Shown in pieces: positions 51,936-61,093 of a stretch of DNA of 64,000 nucleotides. Position numbers and translations under genes: made by a program. The notes under the pieces are model-generated. The model had not been told where the DNA came from and made no database searches. It worked only from the letters and a program-made list of their open reading frames with translations. The stretch lies in contig DCYG01000004.1 in assembly GCA_002331025.1 (NCBI GenBank), forward strand, positions 18,319 to 82,318, written 5' to 3'. Source of the stretch: Firmicutes bacterium UBA2116. Lineage in GTDB: Bacteria; Bacillota; Clostridia; Tissierellales; Sedimentibacteraceae. Each line of letters begins with the position of its first letter. Within the stretch, counting starts at the first letter, position 1.

Positions 51936-51989
51936 CATTGACCTAACAGGTTAATAACATTGTATCACTATTTACCTGTTAGGTCAATG
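51936..51989 (-). promoter_or_regulatory. Promoter and twin operators of the TetR-ABC operon
   Basis: -35 TTGACC (51982-51987), 17-base spacer, -10 TACAAT (51959-51964) on the minus strand. The 16-bp arms CATTGACCTAACAGGT (51936-51951) and ACCTGTTAGGTCAATG (51974-51989) are exact reverse complements. Each arm contains an 11-base palindrome (ACCTAACAGGT), so one operator covers the -35 box and the other lies just past the -10 box. Confidence 0.8.
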
Positions 51990-52061
51990 ATCTTATAAAA
52001 AAAACTTCCCGCTTACATAATCAGGAAGTTTATGACGATTCTCGACACCGGAGGGCATCCG

Positions 52062-52631
52062 TTAAGCTCTTTTCTTTTTTTCTATCTTTCTAAAGCCAAA
52101 ATATATCAAGGCTATGCAAATTACCAACCCAGCTATTGCGGGAATGAAAATCGACTTGCCTGCTTCTCCTCCGAACACAACGCTCCAGGTCATTTTGGCA
52201 ACAGCTATAAAAACCATTACCGAAATACCAAAATATAAATTTCGTTTCCAGAATGCCGCCGCTAAAGCAATAAGCGATACGGGAACAAGCATCGTAATCA
52301 AAATCTTGATTACTCCCCAATCACCCAGTAAATAATCCATTTCCATCTTCAAAAATTCCTTAACCTGTTCATTTACAGTCTCAGGCCTCGGGAACCAGAA
52401 CATACTTGTTAACAGCAGAAAAATCGTTGCAGAAATTCCTGCCCAGCTTCTTTTATATGCAAAGTAACAAAACGGTATCAGAAACAAGGGTCTTATATAC
52501 CAGCTTATCTGGTTTTGATGGCGCTCATAAGCCCAATTAAAAAATTGATTGTTTGTAAATGCCAAAACGAGAAAAAACACAGTACCCAAAGCAAATATCA
52601 ATGCTATGATTTTATCATGATTTTTTTTCAT
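52062..52631 (-). CDS. Multi-pass membrane protein of unknown function
   Basis: 189 residues with about five to six membrane segments (IIALIFALGTVFFLVLAF, PLFLIPFCYFAYKRSWAG, ILITMLVPVSLIALAAAFW, FGISVMVFIAVAKM, FIPAIAGLVICIALIYFGF). Related proteins are found beside TetR regulators in clostridia. Its ATG overlaps the stop codon of the TetR gene at 52628 by four bases, so it is that regulator's partner. A transport or membrane-repair role is conjecture. Confidence 0.7.
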   Translation of the reverse strand: MKKNHDKIIALIFALGTVFFLVLAFTNNQFFNWAYERHQNQISWYIRPLFLIPFCYFAYKRSWAGISATIFLLLTSMFWFPRPETVNEQVKEFLKMEMDYLLGDWGVIKILITMLVPVSLIALAAAFWKRNLYFGISVMVFIAVAKMTWSVVFGGEAGKSIFIPAIAGLVICIALIYFGFRKIEKKKRA

Positions 52632-53257
52632 ATATCCTCCCGCGTAATTTTATTGTCTAAACCATTCTTCATAAAGTCAACATAGTAATCAAGGTTTTTA
52701 ATAATATTTCCAAGCTCCATATCATCTTCCGAATTAAAAACATCTTCAAAATGAGTAAACAAGTGACTGATTATTTTTATTATAAACTCTCCGGGCAAAT
52801 CATTTCTGAAATCACCTTTCTTTACAGCATTTTCAATAATTTCGTTTAAAGGATTTATATCGTCTTCAATTAATACATTCTTTGCTGTATCATAAATTTC
52901 ATTACCTTTTTCTTTTACAAACATCCTGCTCAGATTATGGTACTTTGGATGTAGCGATGCGAATTCTGCTCCAATTCTGGCCTGCAGCCTGAACGTCGCA
53001 AATATATCCCCTTTTTCTTCTGTTGAAGATGATTTAATATTTTTATTTATAAATTCCCATTTAACTTTAGAAGATGATTCCAGCAAATAAATGTAAAGCT
53101 CCTGCTTATCCTTAAAATGATAATAAAATGTACCCTTGCTGATACCGGCACTTTTTATAATGCTATTTAAAGAAGCATCTTCATATTTTTTTGAAGAAAA
53201 TTCATTTAATGCCGCTTCCAATAATTCCTGTTTTTTTTCAAAACTCTTTTCTTTCAT
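52628..53257 (-). CDS. TetR-family regulator with membrane partner
   Basis: 209 residues. HTH pattern KKQELLEAALNEFSSKKYED then ASLNSIIKSAGISKGTFYYH and FKDKQELYIYLLESSSKV. The C-terminal domain is of the AcrR type with FASLHPKYHNLSRMFV. ATG at 53257 follows GGAGTTCTTT. It heads a two-gene operon with the membrane protein. Palindromes over its promoter suggest autorepression. Confidence 0.87.
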   Translation of the reverse strand: MKEKSFEKKQELLEAALNEFSSKKYEDASLNSIIKSAGISKGTFYYHFKDKQELYIYLLESSSKVKWEFINKNIKSSSTEEKGDIFATFRLQARIGAEFASLHPKYHNLSRMFVKEKGNEIYDTAKNVLIEDDINPLNEIIENAVKKGDFRNDLPGEFIIKIISHLFTHFEDVFNSEDDMELGNIIKNLDYYVDFMKNGLDNKITREDI

Positions 53258-53276
53258 AAAGAACTCCTAATATAAT

Positions 53277-53339
53277 AGACTTATCAGTCTAGACCATATG
53301 GTCTATGTTAATATTATCTTATTTTTAATAATTTGTCAA
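53277..53339 (-). promoter_or_regulatory. Promoter and operators of the second TetR operon
   Basis: -35 TTGACA (53334-53339), 17-base spacer, -10 TAATAT (53311-53316) on the minus strand. Just downstream of the -10 box lie the palindrome TAGACCATATGGTCTA (53290-53305) and, adjoining it, AGAC-TTATCA-GTCT (53277-53290), a likely double operator near the transcription start. Confidence 0.75.
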
Positions 53340-53351
53340 CACATAATATTA

Positions 53352-53397
53352 ATAAGCGACCGGCACCAAATTTTTTAATTTGGTGCCGGTCGCTTAT
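53352..53397. repeat. TCGCTTATA palindrome, intact copy
   Basis: Perfect 21-bp stem (53352-53372 and 53377-53397, loop TTTT) ending ATAAGCGACCGG/CCGGTCGCTTAT. Related to the degenerate copy at 6057-6084 and to a 17-base fragment (GTGTCGGTCGCTTATA) overlapping the hutP 3' end near 40333-40349. Confidence 0.85.
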
Positions 53398-53414
53398 ACT
53401 GTAAGTGAAAAAAC

Positions 53415-53446
53415 AGGGCCGTCGCACTAATTTAGTGCGCAGCCCT
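53415..53446 (-). terminator. Terminator of the Rph-MFS operon
   Basis: AGGGCTGCGCACTAA/TTAGTGCGACGGCCCT stem (one bulge) followed on the minus strand by GTTTTTT, 24 bases past the MFS stop codon. Confidence 0.75.
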
Positions 53447-53469
53447 TTCCTATTAAACAAATCCTAAGC

Positions 53470-54717
53470 TTAGAAAGGTAATAGATTTTTTTGAAAATTA
53501 ATTATAAAGGCAGCCGAATATATGATAATCAGCATGGATGCCGCAAAAACAGTCATTTGAATGCTAACATTATTCAATATAATACCATATGCCAGAGAAC
53601 CTAACGGCATGCCGCCTCTTGTAATCATTCCAACTATCGAGAACACTCTTGATATATATTCGTCCGGTGTCTCTCTCTGTATATATGATTGTATCGGAAC
53701 ATTTATAAATGTAGTAGCACTGCTGAATAAGCAAACCACTGCTGATAATAACAAAAAATAAATAGTCGAACCATTACCTAGTAAAAATACCACGTCCGGA
53801 AATACAAGAAACGAAAATATTATCATACAGCACACAAGTAATTTAATACCAATCTTAAACGGTTTTATTATTCCTTTTTCCTTTTTATATGCAAGTCCAA
53901 CAGCTATACTGCTCAAAAGCATTCCGAATATACTGATTGATTGCAAATAGCCGTATTGAACATCTGTAAATTTTAATTGAGTCTTATAAAACAAAGGCAA
54001 GACTACTGAAAATATTGGTTGAATTGAAGTATATATTAAGATATAAAACCAACATAGCTTACTTATCAATTTATTGTTAATAATGAACTTTATTCCTTCG
54101 TACAAATCTTTCAGCATTCCTTGCTTGCATTCGGTTAAACGGCTGTTGACATGATTGTACTTAATTAAAATCTCACTTATTCCGGATATCAGAAAAGAAA
54201 AGCCATTTATAAGGAATAATACCGCAACACCATAATTGGAATATAATACAGCACCTATTACAGGACCAAGTAATACTGATAAGCCTCTTAGTGATGCAAC
54301 CGTCGAATTAGCCTTCGTTAACTCATCTTTTTCTACGAGCTTAGGCAGCATGCCCCTTGTGGCAGGGTCAAACAAGCCATTCAACATAGATATTATTGCC
54401 ATGCCTATCATTAATAAGATAATACTCATTTTATCTAAATAAGAAATACAAGCAAATGCCAATATTATTACACCGCTTAAAAAATCTGTCATAATCATAA
54501 TTTTCTTCCGGTTAAATTTGTCTCCCAGCACTCCCGCAAAGGGATAAATAAAAAGAGCGGGAGTGAGAGATATAAAAGAAAATATTCCTATATCAGACGC
54601 ATTTCCTCCTATATCTATAATATAAAGAGGCAATATCATCATTTGTATGCTGGTACCGGTATCAGATACCATTCTTCCGGCCAAAAATAATATAAAGCTG
54701 CTATTATATTTTCTCAT
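53470..54717 (-). CDS. MFS efflux transporter
   Basis: 415 residues with twelve membrane helices, of the macrolide/drug exporter (MFS_3) type. The motif A-like loop reads GVLGDKFNRKKIMIMTDFLSG; AGRMVSDTGTSIQMMILPLYI opens helix 1, and LFDPATRGMLPKLVEKDELTKANS follows helix 3, both characteristic of the family. The loop between helices 6 and 7 is near residue 195. It lies 36 bases after the Rph-like gene and ends at a shared terminator, so the two form a detoxify-and-export pair. Substrate not known. Confidence 0.87.
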   Translation of the reverse strand: MRKYNSSFILFLAGRMVSDTGTSIQMMILPLYIIDIGGNASDIGIFSFISLTPALFIYPFAGVLGDKFNRKKIMIMTDFLSGVIILAFACISYLDKMSIILLMIGMAIISMLNGLFDPATRGMLPKLVEKDELTKANSTVASLRGLSVLLGPVIGAVLYSNYGVAVLFLINGFSFLISGISEILIKYNHVNSRLTECKQGMLKDLYEGIKFIINNKLISKLCWFYILIYTSIQPIFSVVLPLFYKTQLKFTDVQYGYLQSISIFGMLLSSIAVGLAYKKEKGIIKPFKIGIKLLVCCMIIFSFLVFPDVVFLLGNGSTIYFLLLSAVVCLFSSATTFINVPIQSYIQRETPDEYISRVFSIVGMITRGGMPLGSLAYGIILNNVSIQMTVFAASMLIIIYSAAFIINFQKNLLPF

Positions 54718-54753
54718 GTAATGCTCCTGTCAATAAACTGTCAAAATTAAACT

Positions 54754-57375
54754 TTATAATATTACCACATATCCTTCTGTTCCATTTACACGTATCATCT
54801 GTCCATCCTTTATAAGTTTTGTAGCATTTTCTACACCAACAACCCCCGGCAGACCATACTCCCTGGTTACAACAGCACCATGAGTCATTAAGCCGCCTAC
54901 TTCAGTTACCATACCCTTAACAGATACAAAAAGTGCAGTCCAGCTTGGGTCTGTGTATGAAGTTACCAAAATGTCACCTTCTTCAATATTTGCATCCTCC
55001 ATTTTTAAAATAACGCGTGCCCTTCCTTCAACGGTTCCCGCTGAAACCGGTATTCCGACTAAAGCGCCCTTCGGAATATTACCTGAATTATATTTTCCTT
55101 TAATAATCTCACCCTCTGATGTCATAACTCTTGGAGGCGTTAATTTTTCAAAGACCTTATATTCTTCTTTTCTTTTTTCTATTAAGCTGTAATCTATATG
55201 ATTAGTTCTTACTGCCTCCTTGAATTCTTCAAAATACAGATAACATACATCCTCTCTGTCACTTATGATACCTTTTTTCACTAAGTTGTCTGCTTCTTTC
55301 ATAAGCGCTGTCTTGTAAATCCAGAAGCGTTTAATAAATGAATACTTGGGATATTCTCTGAATCCGGCAACATTGCGTAACAATCTGATCATTTTCTTCG
55401 TCTTTTTTACTTTTTTCATGCCTCCCTGAAGCTTTTCAAGTCCAGATAATAATTCTTGTTCCATTTTCTTTGCTTCATGCATTCCCTGCTCAATTTTTGC
55501 TGAACTTGAATTAGTTTCAAAATTATTGATATTGCTTATAACAGTTGGTATAAGCGCTGTAGGTTTTTCATTCCATCTTTTCTTCGTAATGTCAATTTCA
55601 CCGGCACATCGCATGCCATATTTTTCTAAATATTCTTTAAAAGCCTTAGCTGCTACATTTCCTCCTTCTAGTTTTTCTATATCCGTAAAAAATGTTTCAT
55701 CCTTAGCATCATGTAAATACTCAATTACTTTCGGATATTGTCTTATTGCATCAGCCAAATCCATAAGTTCCAATCCCATTTCTGTAGTTACGTTATTTAG
55801 AACGGATTTAACAAGTGTATCGGCTGTATTCTTTACGCCTAGCCACTTTTCCATATTTTTGTTTATCCAGTAAGGTGCCATTCCGGCCAATACCATTACG
55901 CCCATATTTTTGGGCCCAGTCAATATACCTTTTAATTCCTTTATATCGCTTGAAATAAATTCAAATAATTCATTCCCTGAAACCTTTTTAATTTTTTGCT
56001 CCATATCATTTATTAATTCATCATTGAAAGATATACGTTCTTCAACAATTGAGATATCATTTTTCAAATACAGTTTAAAGGCATGAACTATCCATTTTAA
56101 GGCTCCGGTACCCACATTAATTGATGTCTTACCTTGCGGCATGGATTTTACAAATTCCTTCTGATTAATAATATTTAATAAAGCTTCCTTCATCAATATG
56201 TCAGCATTTCCTACACTTTTTATTAATATTTTTCTTGCTGCAGGTGATTTCAAGTCATATGTGCCGTCAATAAAAAGTCTTCCGCCTGCTTCGGTTAAAT
56301 TTTCACCAAACCAAAATGATAACATTTTACAAAAGGATATTCCTAATGGTTTAATGTCTTCTGTCATCATCTGTAAATGTCCCATAGATGAGTAAACCCG
56401 ATTTTTACCATCATTTTCAGGGGTCGGATAAAGAGTAGTAATGGGACGGCTCTGAACAATAAAAAATTCATCATCTCTCATGCACCATTCTATATCCTGA
56501 GGATGTCCAAAATAACTTTCAATTTTTCTTCCGATTGACTCAAGCTGTAATATTTGTCCATCTGTAAGCGTCTGCATATTTTGTATATCCGTAACTACTT
56601 CTCTTTCTACCGTACCGCCTTCTTTTGCCGCATTAACGATTGTTTTTTTAGAAGATATTTTCTTGTGTACTATTTTCCCGTCTCTGACCTTATATATATC
56701 CGGATTTACTAAGCCGGAAACCAATGCCTCACCTAAACCGTAACCGGCATCGATGGATATGACTTTTCTGTTTGATGTAACCGGATCCGATGTGAGCATA
56801 ATTCCTGAGACCTTTGGGAATACCATTTGTTGTACGACTACAGACAAGTATACTTTACGGTGATCAAATCCATTTTGAATTCTATACACTACGGCACGTT
56901 CTGTAAACAATGACGCCCAGCATTTTTTAATATGATATAAAACAGAATCGATACCAATTATATTTAAAAAAGTATCCTGTTGTCCGGCAAAGGAAGCTGT
57001 CGGCAAATCTTCCGCGGTAGCGCTGGAACGTACTGCATATGCATAGTCATAACCCCTCATAAAAATAGCCCCTTTAATTTCTTCCTCCATATCATTCGGA
57101 ATATCAGATGCTTCGATAATATTGCGTATTTCCTTGCTGATTTTTGAAACTCGCTCTATCTCATTTGCATTAAGGATAACTAATTCTTCCATCAATATGT
57201 TTAGCATTTCATTATTTTTGATTATTTTTTTATATGCATTAGTAGTAACACAAAAACCGGAAGGTACATTTAATCCTTCGATTCTAGATAATTCTCCTAA
57301 ATTCAACCCTTTACCTCCAACAATCAGCAGCTTATCTTTGTCAATTTCATTAAAAATCATAGTATATTTGCCCAT
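54754..57375 (-). CDS. Rph-like ATP/PEP-utilising phosphotransferase
   Basis: 873 residues. An ATP-grasp domain at the N-terminus (VGGKGLNLGELSRI, VPSGFCVTTNAY, YAVRSSATAEDLPTASFAGQQDTFLN, ISIDAGYGLGEALVSG, DIEWCMRDDEFFIVQSRPI), a central ~350-residue helical domain, and a C-terminal phosphohistidine domain (EVGGLMTHGAVVTREYGLPGVVG). This is the order of rifampin phosphotransferase, which moves the beta-phosphate of ATP to rifamycin through the swivelling His domain; PEP synthase shares the end domains but has a different middle. The length fits Rph (about 865). First gene of an operon with the MFS pump. Rifamycin as substrate is not proven. Confidence 0.8.
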   Translation of the reverse strand: MGKYTMIFNEIDKDKLLIVGGKGLNLGELSRIEGLNVPSGFCVTTNAYKKIIKNNEMLNILMEELVILNANEIERVSKISKEIRNIIEASDIPNDMEEEIKGAIFMRGYDYAYAVRSSATAEDLPTASFAGQQDTFLNIIGIDSVLYHIKKCWASLFTERAVVYRIQNGFDHRKVYLSVVVQQMVFPKVSGIMLTSDPVTSNRKVISIDAGYGLGEALVSGLVNPDIYKVRDGKIVHKKISSKKTIVNAAKEGGTVEREVVTDIQNMQTLTDGQILQLESIGRKIESYFGHPQDIEWCMRDDEFFIVQSRPITTLYPTPENDGKNRVYSSMGHLQMMTEDIKPLGISFCKMLSFWFGENLTEAGGRLFIDGTYDLKSPAARKILIKSVGNADILMKEALLNIINQKEFVKSMPQGKTSINVGTGALKWIVHAFKLYLKNDISIVEERISFNDELINDMEQKIKKVSGNELFEFISSDIKELKGILTGPKNMGVMVLAGMAPYWINKNMEKWLGVKNTADTLVKSVLNNVTTEMGLELMDLADAIRQYPKVIEYLHDAKDETFFTDIEKLEGGNVAAKAFKEYLEKYGMRCAGEIDITKKRWNEKPTALIPTVISNINNFETNSSSAKIEQGMHEAKKMEQELLSGLEKLQGGMKKVKKTKKMIRLLRNVAGFREYPKYSFIKRFWIYKTALMKEADNLVKKGIISDREDVCYLYFEEFKEAVRTNHIDYSLIEKRKEEYKVFEKLTPPRVMTSEGEIIKGKYNSGNIPKGALVGIPVSAGTVEGRARVILKMEDANIEEGDILVTSYTDPSWTALFVSVKGMVTEVGGLMTHGAVVTREYGLPGVVGVENATKLIKDGQMIRVNGTEGYVVIL

Positions 57376-57400
57376 ATAAAGCCTCCAAATATTTAATAAA

Positions 57401-57506
57401 ATTATGAAATATTTTTACTATCCATTTCATAATATAACAGTTTAAAGAATACGTCAACAAATTTATGAAATAATCCCTTGAAATATTTCATAAGTTTTGT
57501 TATTCT
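57401..57506. promoter_or_regulatory. Divergent promoters with two operators, rph-like / tetR
   Basis: Minus promoter: TTGACG (57452-57457), 17 bases, TATTAT (57429-57434). Plus promoter: TTGAAA (57478-57483), 17 bases, TATTCT (57501-57506). Operator 1: ATTATGAAAT (57401-57410) with ATTTCATAAT (57424-57433), touching the -10 of the minus promoter. Operator 2: TTATGAAATA (57463-57472) with TATTTCATAA (57484-57493), spanning the -35 of the plus promoter. Both share the half-site TTATGAAAT. Confidence 0.8.
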
Positions 57507-57524
57507 AGTTTTGAGGTGATTATA

Positions 57525-58112
57525 ATGAATGGCTTTGAGATTAGAAGAGAAAAGAAAATGGAAGATATTATTAAGGCTGCCGGTGAACTTTTTTCAATTA
57601 AAGGATTTAAATCTGTCAGTATAGCTGAAATTGCCAAAAAATCAAATGTATCTCAGGTAAGTATATATAATTTTTTTGGAAATAAAGAAAATTTAGCAAA
57701 ACAAGTATTATTCAATCTAATGGATTCTACGATGAAGGAACTGGAAGTAATAGTTAGTCACGATATTTCATATCGTAATAAAATTGAAAAGCTTTTTGCT
57801 ATTTCTTTGAAATCTGCAGATAGTATAGATGAAAATCTTTATCGATCAGAATTTATCAAAGATCAGGCAGTTCAAAACTTTCTTGAAGAGTATAAAAAAA
57901 CTAAGACTGAACCATTATTAATGAATTTAATTGAACAGGGCAGGAACGAGGGCTATCTGGATAGCAGCATTTCCACTGAATCAATACTATTATATATAGA
58001 TTCGATCAATAGCGTTCTTCAAACAAATATAAGCAAGAAAACAAGAGTAGATTTAGGAAAATTGTTTTATTATGGTTTATTAGGTGAAAAAAATAGTCTT
58101 CAAATAAAATAA
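57525..58112 (+). CDS. TetR-family regulator, divergent from the Rph-like gene
   Basis: 195 residues. HTH: MEDIIKAAGELFSIKGFKSV then SIAEIAKKSNVSQVSIYNFF and GNKENLAKQVLFN. The ligand domain is short and helical. ATG at 57525 lies after GAGGTGAT; the GTG at 57516 is part of that site. It is transcribed away from the Rph-like/MFS operon, and paired operators with the same half-site lie at both promoters, so it very probably controls both. A terminator overlaps its stop codon. Confidence 0.88.
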   Translation: MNGFEIRREKKMEDIIKAAGELFSIKGFKSVSIAEIAKKSNVSQVSIYNFFGNKENLAKQVLFNLMDSTMKELEVIVSHDISYRNKIEKLFAISLKSADSIDENLYRSEFIKDQAVQNFLEEYKKTKTEPLLMNLIEQGRNEGYLDSSISTESILLYIDSINSVLQTNISKKTRVDLGKLFYYGLLGEKNSLQIK

Positions 58113-58127
58113 GAAGACTATTTTCTG
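58092..58127 (+). terminator. Terminator overlapping the tetR stop
   Basis: AATAGTCTTC/GAAGACTATT stem (58092-58122) followed by TTCTG. The stop codon lies inside the hairpin loop region. Confidence 0.6.
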
Positions 58128-58243
58128 TTGACTTTTTCTGTTTTACTATAATATATCCTAAATAAACATAACCGAAAATCCTATAAAGATTACCATTATA
58201 AAAAGATGTATTAACAAACCCAGAAAATTTTTCAAGTATATAA

Positions 58244-58951
58244 TCAATAAATTTTTTTCAGAAATTTTTTAATAAAAAATAAAATCCATATGGACGATAA
58301 GGCAATACATAAAACAAAATAAATTAATGAATATTCCATAGAAAATTTGGCAATCCATAAGGAAGGCAAGAAGAAAAACATATATTGGACACTTTCTGCA
58401 GTCAAAAATGCCGCCGGTATTCCGATCATTGTAATCCCTGATAACTTGATAACTGCCATACCCTCCACCTTATTTGCAGAAATTGATATTACCATCATTG
58501 ACATTATAAGCCCAAGCAATGATGTTAATATTGATATTCCTATTATCTGCATAAGATCAATTTTTGTTAAGGAAAATATCATCATGACAATAATTGTTAT
58601 AAAAAATGATGCAAACAGCGGAAATACTAATTTTGAAATTAAATATCCACTTTTCCCCAGAGGTGTGACTGCCATGTACTTCGTTATACCTTCATCAATA
58701 TCTCCAAGTATTACCATAGAGGATATGTATGAAATCATCATAGGAGTCAGCACTGCCAAAAGCAAATCAAACAAAAGATAGTAAGGTTCAAGTATTATCA
58801 GTTTTTCTGCCGCCGGTATACCGAATTTAAACAATACTCCGCACATCAAGGGAGCGAAACAAATAATAAAAAGCATGGCATCCTTAGTAATTTGTATTAA
58901 ATATTGTTTAAATGAAATAAATAGTTTTCCATAGCTGTTATCTGAATTCAT
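58244..58951 (-). CDS. ABC-2-type exporter permease B
   Basis: 235 residues, six membrane helices, of the fluoroquinolone-exporter (Rv2687c/Rv2686c-like) ABC-2 class. The loop SSMVILGDIDEGITKYMAVTPLGKSGYLISKLVFP, with charged residues and a re-entrant segment, is characteristic. Last gene of the TetR-ATPase-permease-permease operon; its ATG overlaps the preceding stop by four bases. It probably pairs with permease A as a heterodimer. Confidence 0.82.
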   Translation of the reverse strand: MNSDNSYGKLFISFKQYLIQITKDAMLFIICFAPLMCGVLFKFGIPAAEKLIILEPYYLLFDLLLAVLTPMMISYISSMVILGDIDEGITKYMAVTPLGKSGYLISKLVFPLFASFFITIIVMMIFSLTKIDLMQIIGISILTSLLGLIMSMMVISISANKVEGMAVIKLSGITMIGIPAAFLTAESVQYMFFFLPSLWIAKFSMEYSLIYFVLCIALSSIWILFFIKKFLKKIY

Positions 58952-59628
58952 AGCTTTATGCCTCCAAGACTTTGAAACATTTTTATTGCATTAATGCGTG
59001 CCATTTTATATAGAAACAAAAACCATATAATAAATACCGGCAGAAACAAAATATAATCACTGCTGCCGCTGATCATACTTATTGTTATGCATCCCGGATG
59101 CAGCAGCATAAGTTTATTATCGTATCCAAGCAAGTACAAAATCGGCGGAGTAAAAATTATTATTTCAATAGGAACAGCTGCCGTTACAAACTGGTTCAGG
59201 CTGTTGATATTAACCGCAACAATTAATCCAATCAAGGTAAACAATGCTGAACCTGCAATTACTCCCGTTATTACAATCAACATATTTTGAGCATCTGCAG
59301 ATAAAGCTATGGAAGCTCCTGAAATTGCAGATATTATACCCAAAGACACAACCTTTGAAATGATATATTCATCTGCCCTTACAGGCGAAACTGCTATAGT
59401 GCTGAGCACTCTTTCGCTTTTTTCCAACAATACTATAGCACCCATAAAAAACAGCCCCATTGCGGAAGGATCGGAAAATATTAAAACAGCAGCTGCTTTT
59501 TCCTTCCATTCCAAAGGGAGAAAAAGTATTATGGAAATATACATTATAGTAAAAATCGCATAAATAAAATAAAAACCATATTTAAACTGAAATTTAATAT
59601 CGCCGTATATAAGATTTATCAGCCTCAT
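58948..59628 (-). CDS. ABC-2-type exporter permease A
   Basis: 226 residues with six membrane helices. The motif EKSERVLSTIAVSPVRADEYIISKVVSLG after helix 2 parallels the matching loop of permease B. The gene overlaps the ATPase gene (four bases) and permease B (four bases), so all three are translationally coupled. Confidence 0.82.
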   Translation of the reverse strand: MRLINLIYGDIKFQFKYGFYFIYAIFTIMYISIILFLPLEWKEKAAAVLIFSDPSAMGLFFMGAIVLLEKSERVLSTIAVSPVRADEYIISKVVSLGIISAISGASIALSADAQNMLIVITGVIAGSALFTLIGLIVAVNINSLNQFVTAAVPIEIIIFTPPILYLLGYDNKLMLLHPGCITISMISGSSDYILFLPVFIIWFLFLYKMARINAIKMFQSLGGIKL

Positions 59629-60470
59629 TGCAGCACACTCCCCGTAACCTCCGCAAATATATCATTCAATGTTGGCTCACTGCTGTGTATTGATAAAATT
59701 TTATTCGACATTATAAGCTCCTGAAGTTTTGCATCTTCAGATGTTTTTCCAAGCATACATTCTCTGATTTCTTCTTTGCCATTCATAAAGGTATATTTTA
59801 TTTTTGCCGCACCCTTAGACATAATTAAATTATGCGGAGAATCCAGTGCTTTTATATTTCCGTCCACTATGAACGCCACTCTGTCACATAATTCCGTTGC
59901 GTCAACCATGTTATGTGTGGTAAGAATTATAGTCTTGCCCTTCTCTTTTTCATTGAGAATTATATTTTTCATAATTCTGCTGTTGTTGGGGTCCAAGCCG
60001 CTGGTGGGCTCATCCAAAAACAAAATGTCAGGATTATGAAGCAGCGCTTTTATGAAGTTCAGCCTTGACTTCATTCCCTTTGAATATTCCGAAACTTTTT
60101 TGCCTCCATCGTTTTGCAGCCCGACCATTTTTAATAATTCGTCAACATCTCTAAGTTTTTTGGAATATAAGGAACCGAAAAACTTTAAATTTTCTCTTCC
60201 GGTCAGTTTTTCATATAATGAAGGAAATTCAAAATCAACACCGATATTTTCATAAAAATCATCTTTATAGCTTTTGCATTCTGTTTTATTTACAATTGCA
60301 TTGCCTTTATAACTTCTGATTAACCCTGTAAGTATTTTTTGCAGAGTACTTTTACCTGCTCCGGAAGGTCCTAAAAATCCAAAGATTTCCCCTTTTTTTA
60401 CGTTGAAATTCATATACTCAATAAAGGGTCTGTCATTATAGCTGAATGACAGGTCAATAACTTCAATCAT
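59625..60470 (-). CDS. ABC exporter ATP-binding protein
   Basis: 281 residues. Walker A FGFLGPSGAGKSTLQKIL, Q-loop region GVDFEFPSLYEKLTGRENL, signature YSKGMKSRLNFIKALLHNP, Walker B DILFLDEPTSGLDP and switch IILTTHNMVDATELCDRVAFI. Like the other exporter ATPase it has a non-canonical signature (SKGMKSR). It overlaps the tetR 3' end by eight bases and powers the two following permeases. Confidence 0.92.
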   Translation of the reverse strand: MIEVIDLSFSYNDRPFIEYMNFNVKKGEIFGFLGPSGAGKSTLQKILTGLIRSYKGNAIVNKTECKSYKDDFYENIGVDFEFPSLYEKLTGRENLKFFGSLYSKKLRDVDELLKMVGLQNDGGKKVSEYSKGMKSRLNFIKALLHNPDILFLDEPTSGLDPNNSRIMKNIILNEKEKGKTIILTTHNMVDATELCDRVAFIVDGNIKALDSPHNLIMSKGAAKIKYTFMNGKEEIRECMLGKTSEDAKLQELIMSNKILSIHSSEPTLNDIFAEVTGSVLQ

Positions 60471-61065
60471 TTTGTTCCTCCATCAATTGAATTGTAATTC
60501 CTCTTATCATAAGCTTTAATGATCCGTCAAACACATCTTCGCCTATTTCTCTTTTATGAAGCATGGATAAGAATATGCCGCGCAACGCTCCGCTGAAATG
60601 CTTAATATCCAAATCGGGCTTATGCGGAATTACTCTTAAAATCTTTTCAATTATCATATCATCCTGAACAAAATGTTTCTCCACGACATCAAGGGGCAGC
60701 TTTCTCATCAGTAGTTCTAATTCGCCGTTTGTTAAAATATTTAATAAAAATGTATTTTCAACCTTTTTATAAAGCATGAATAAAAGTTCAGTTAATTCTT
60801 CACTGTCAATGTTGCCATTTAAAACCTGTAATTCGCTAATTATATGGCTTTGTATTTCATCTTGAACGTCATTAATCACATCAAACAGCAGCAATTCTTT
60901 TGAATCATAAAATAAATAAAACGTTCCTTTGGGTATATTGACTCTTTTCACAAGCTCATCTACCGTTGTTTTTTTGATGCCATATAGATTTAAGCACTCC
61001 TTTGCTTCTTCCTTTAATCTTCTTTTTATATATTCTCTTTCATTTTCAGTAAAAGACTTTGGCAA
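60463..61065 (-). CDS. TetR-family regulator of the two-permease ABC exporter
   Basis: 200 residues. HTH: REYIKRRLKEEAKECLNLYG then IKKTTVDELVKRVNIPKGTF and YLFYDSKELLLFDVIND. The ligand domain contains LLMRKLPLDVVEKHFVQDDM. The start is TTG at 61065 after AGGAGGAAGTTCAC, the only candidate with a good site. First gene of a four-gene operon. Its promoter has an inverted repeat over the -10 region. Confidence 0.87.
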   Translation of the reverse strand: MPKSFTENEREYIKRRLKEEAKECLNLYGIKKTTVDELVKRVNIPKGTFYLFYDSKELLLFDVINDVQDEIQSHIISELQVLNGNIDSEELTELLFMLYKKVENTFLLNILTNGELELLMRKLPLDVVEKHFVQDDMIIEKILRVIPHKPDLDIKHFSGALRGIFLSMLHKREIGEDVFDGSLKLMIRGITIQLMEEQND

Positions 61066-61093
61066 GTGAACTTCCTCCTTTTTATTTAACTAT

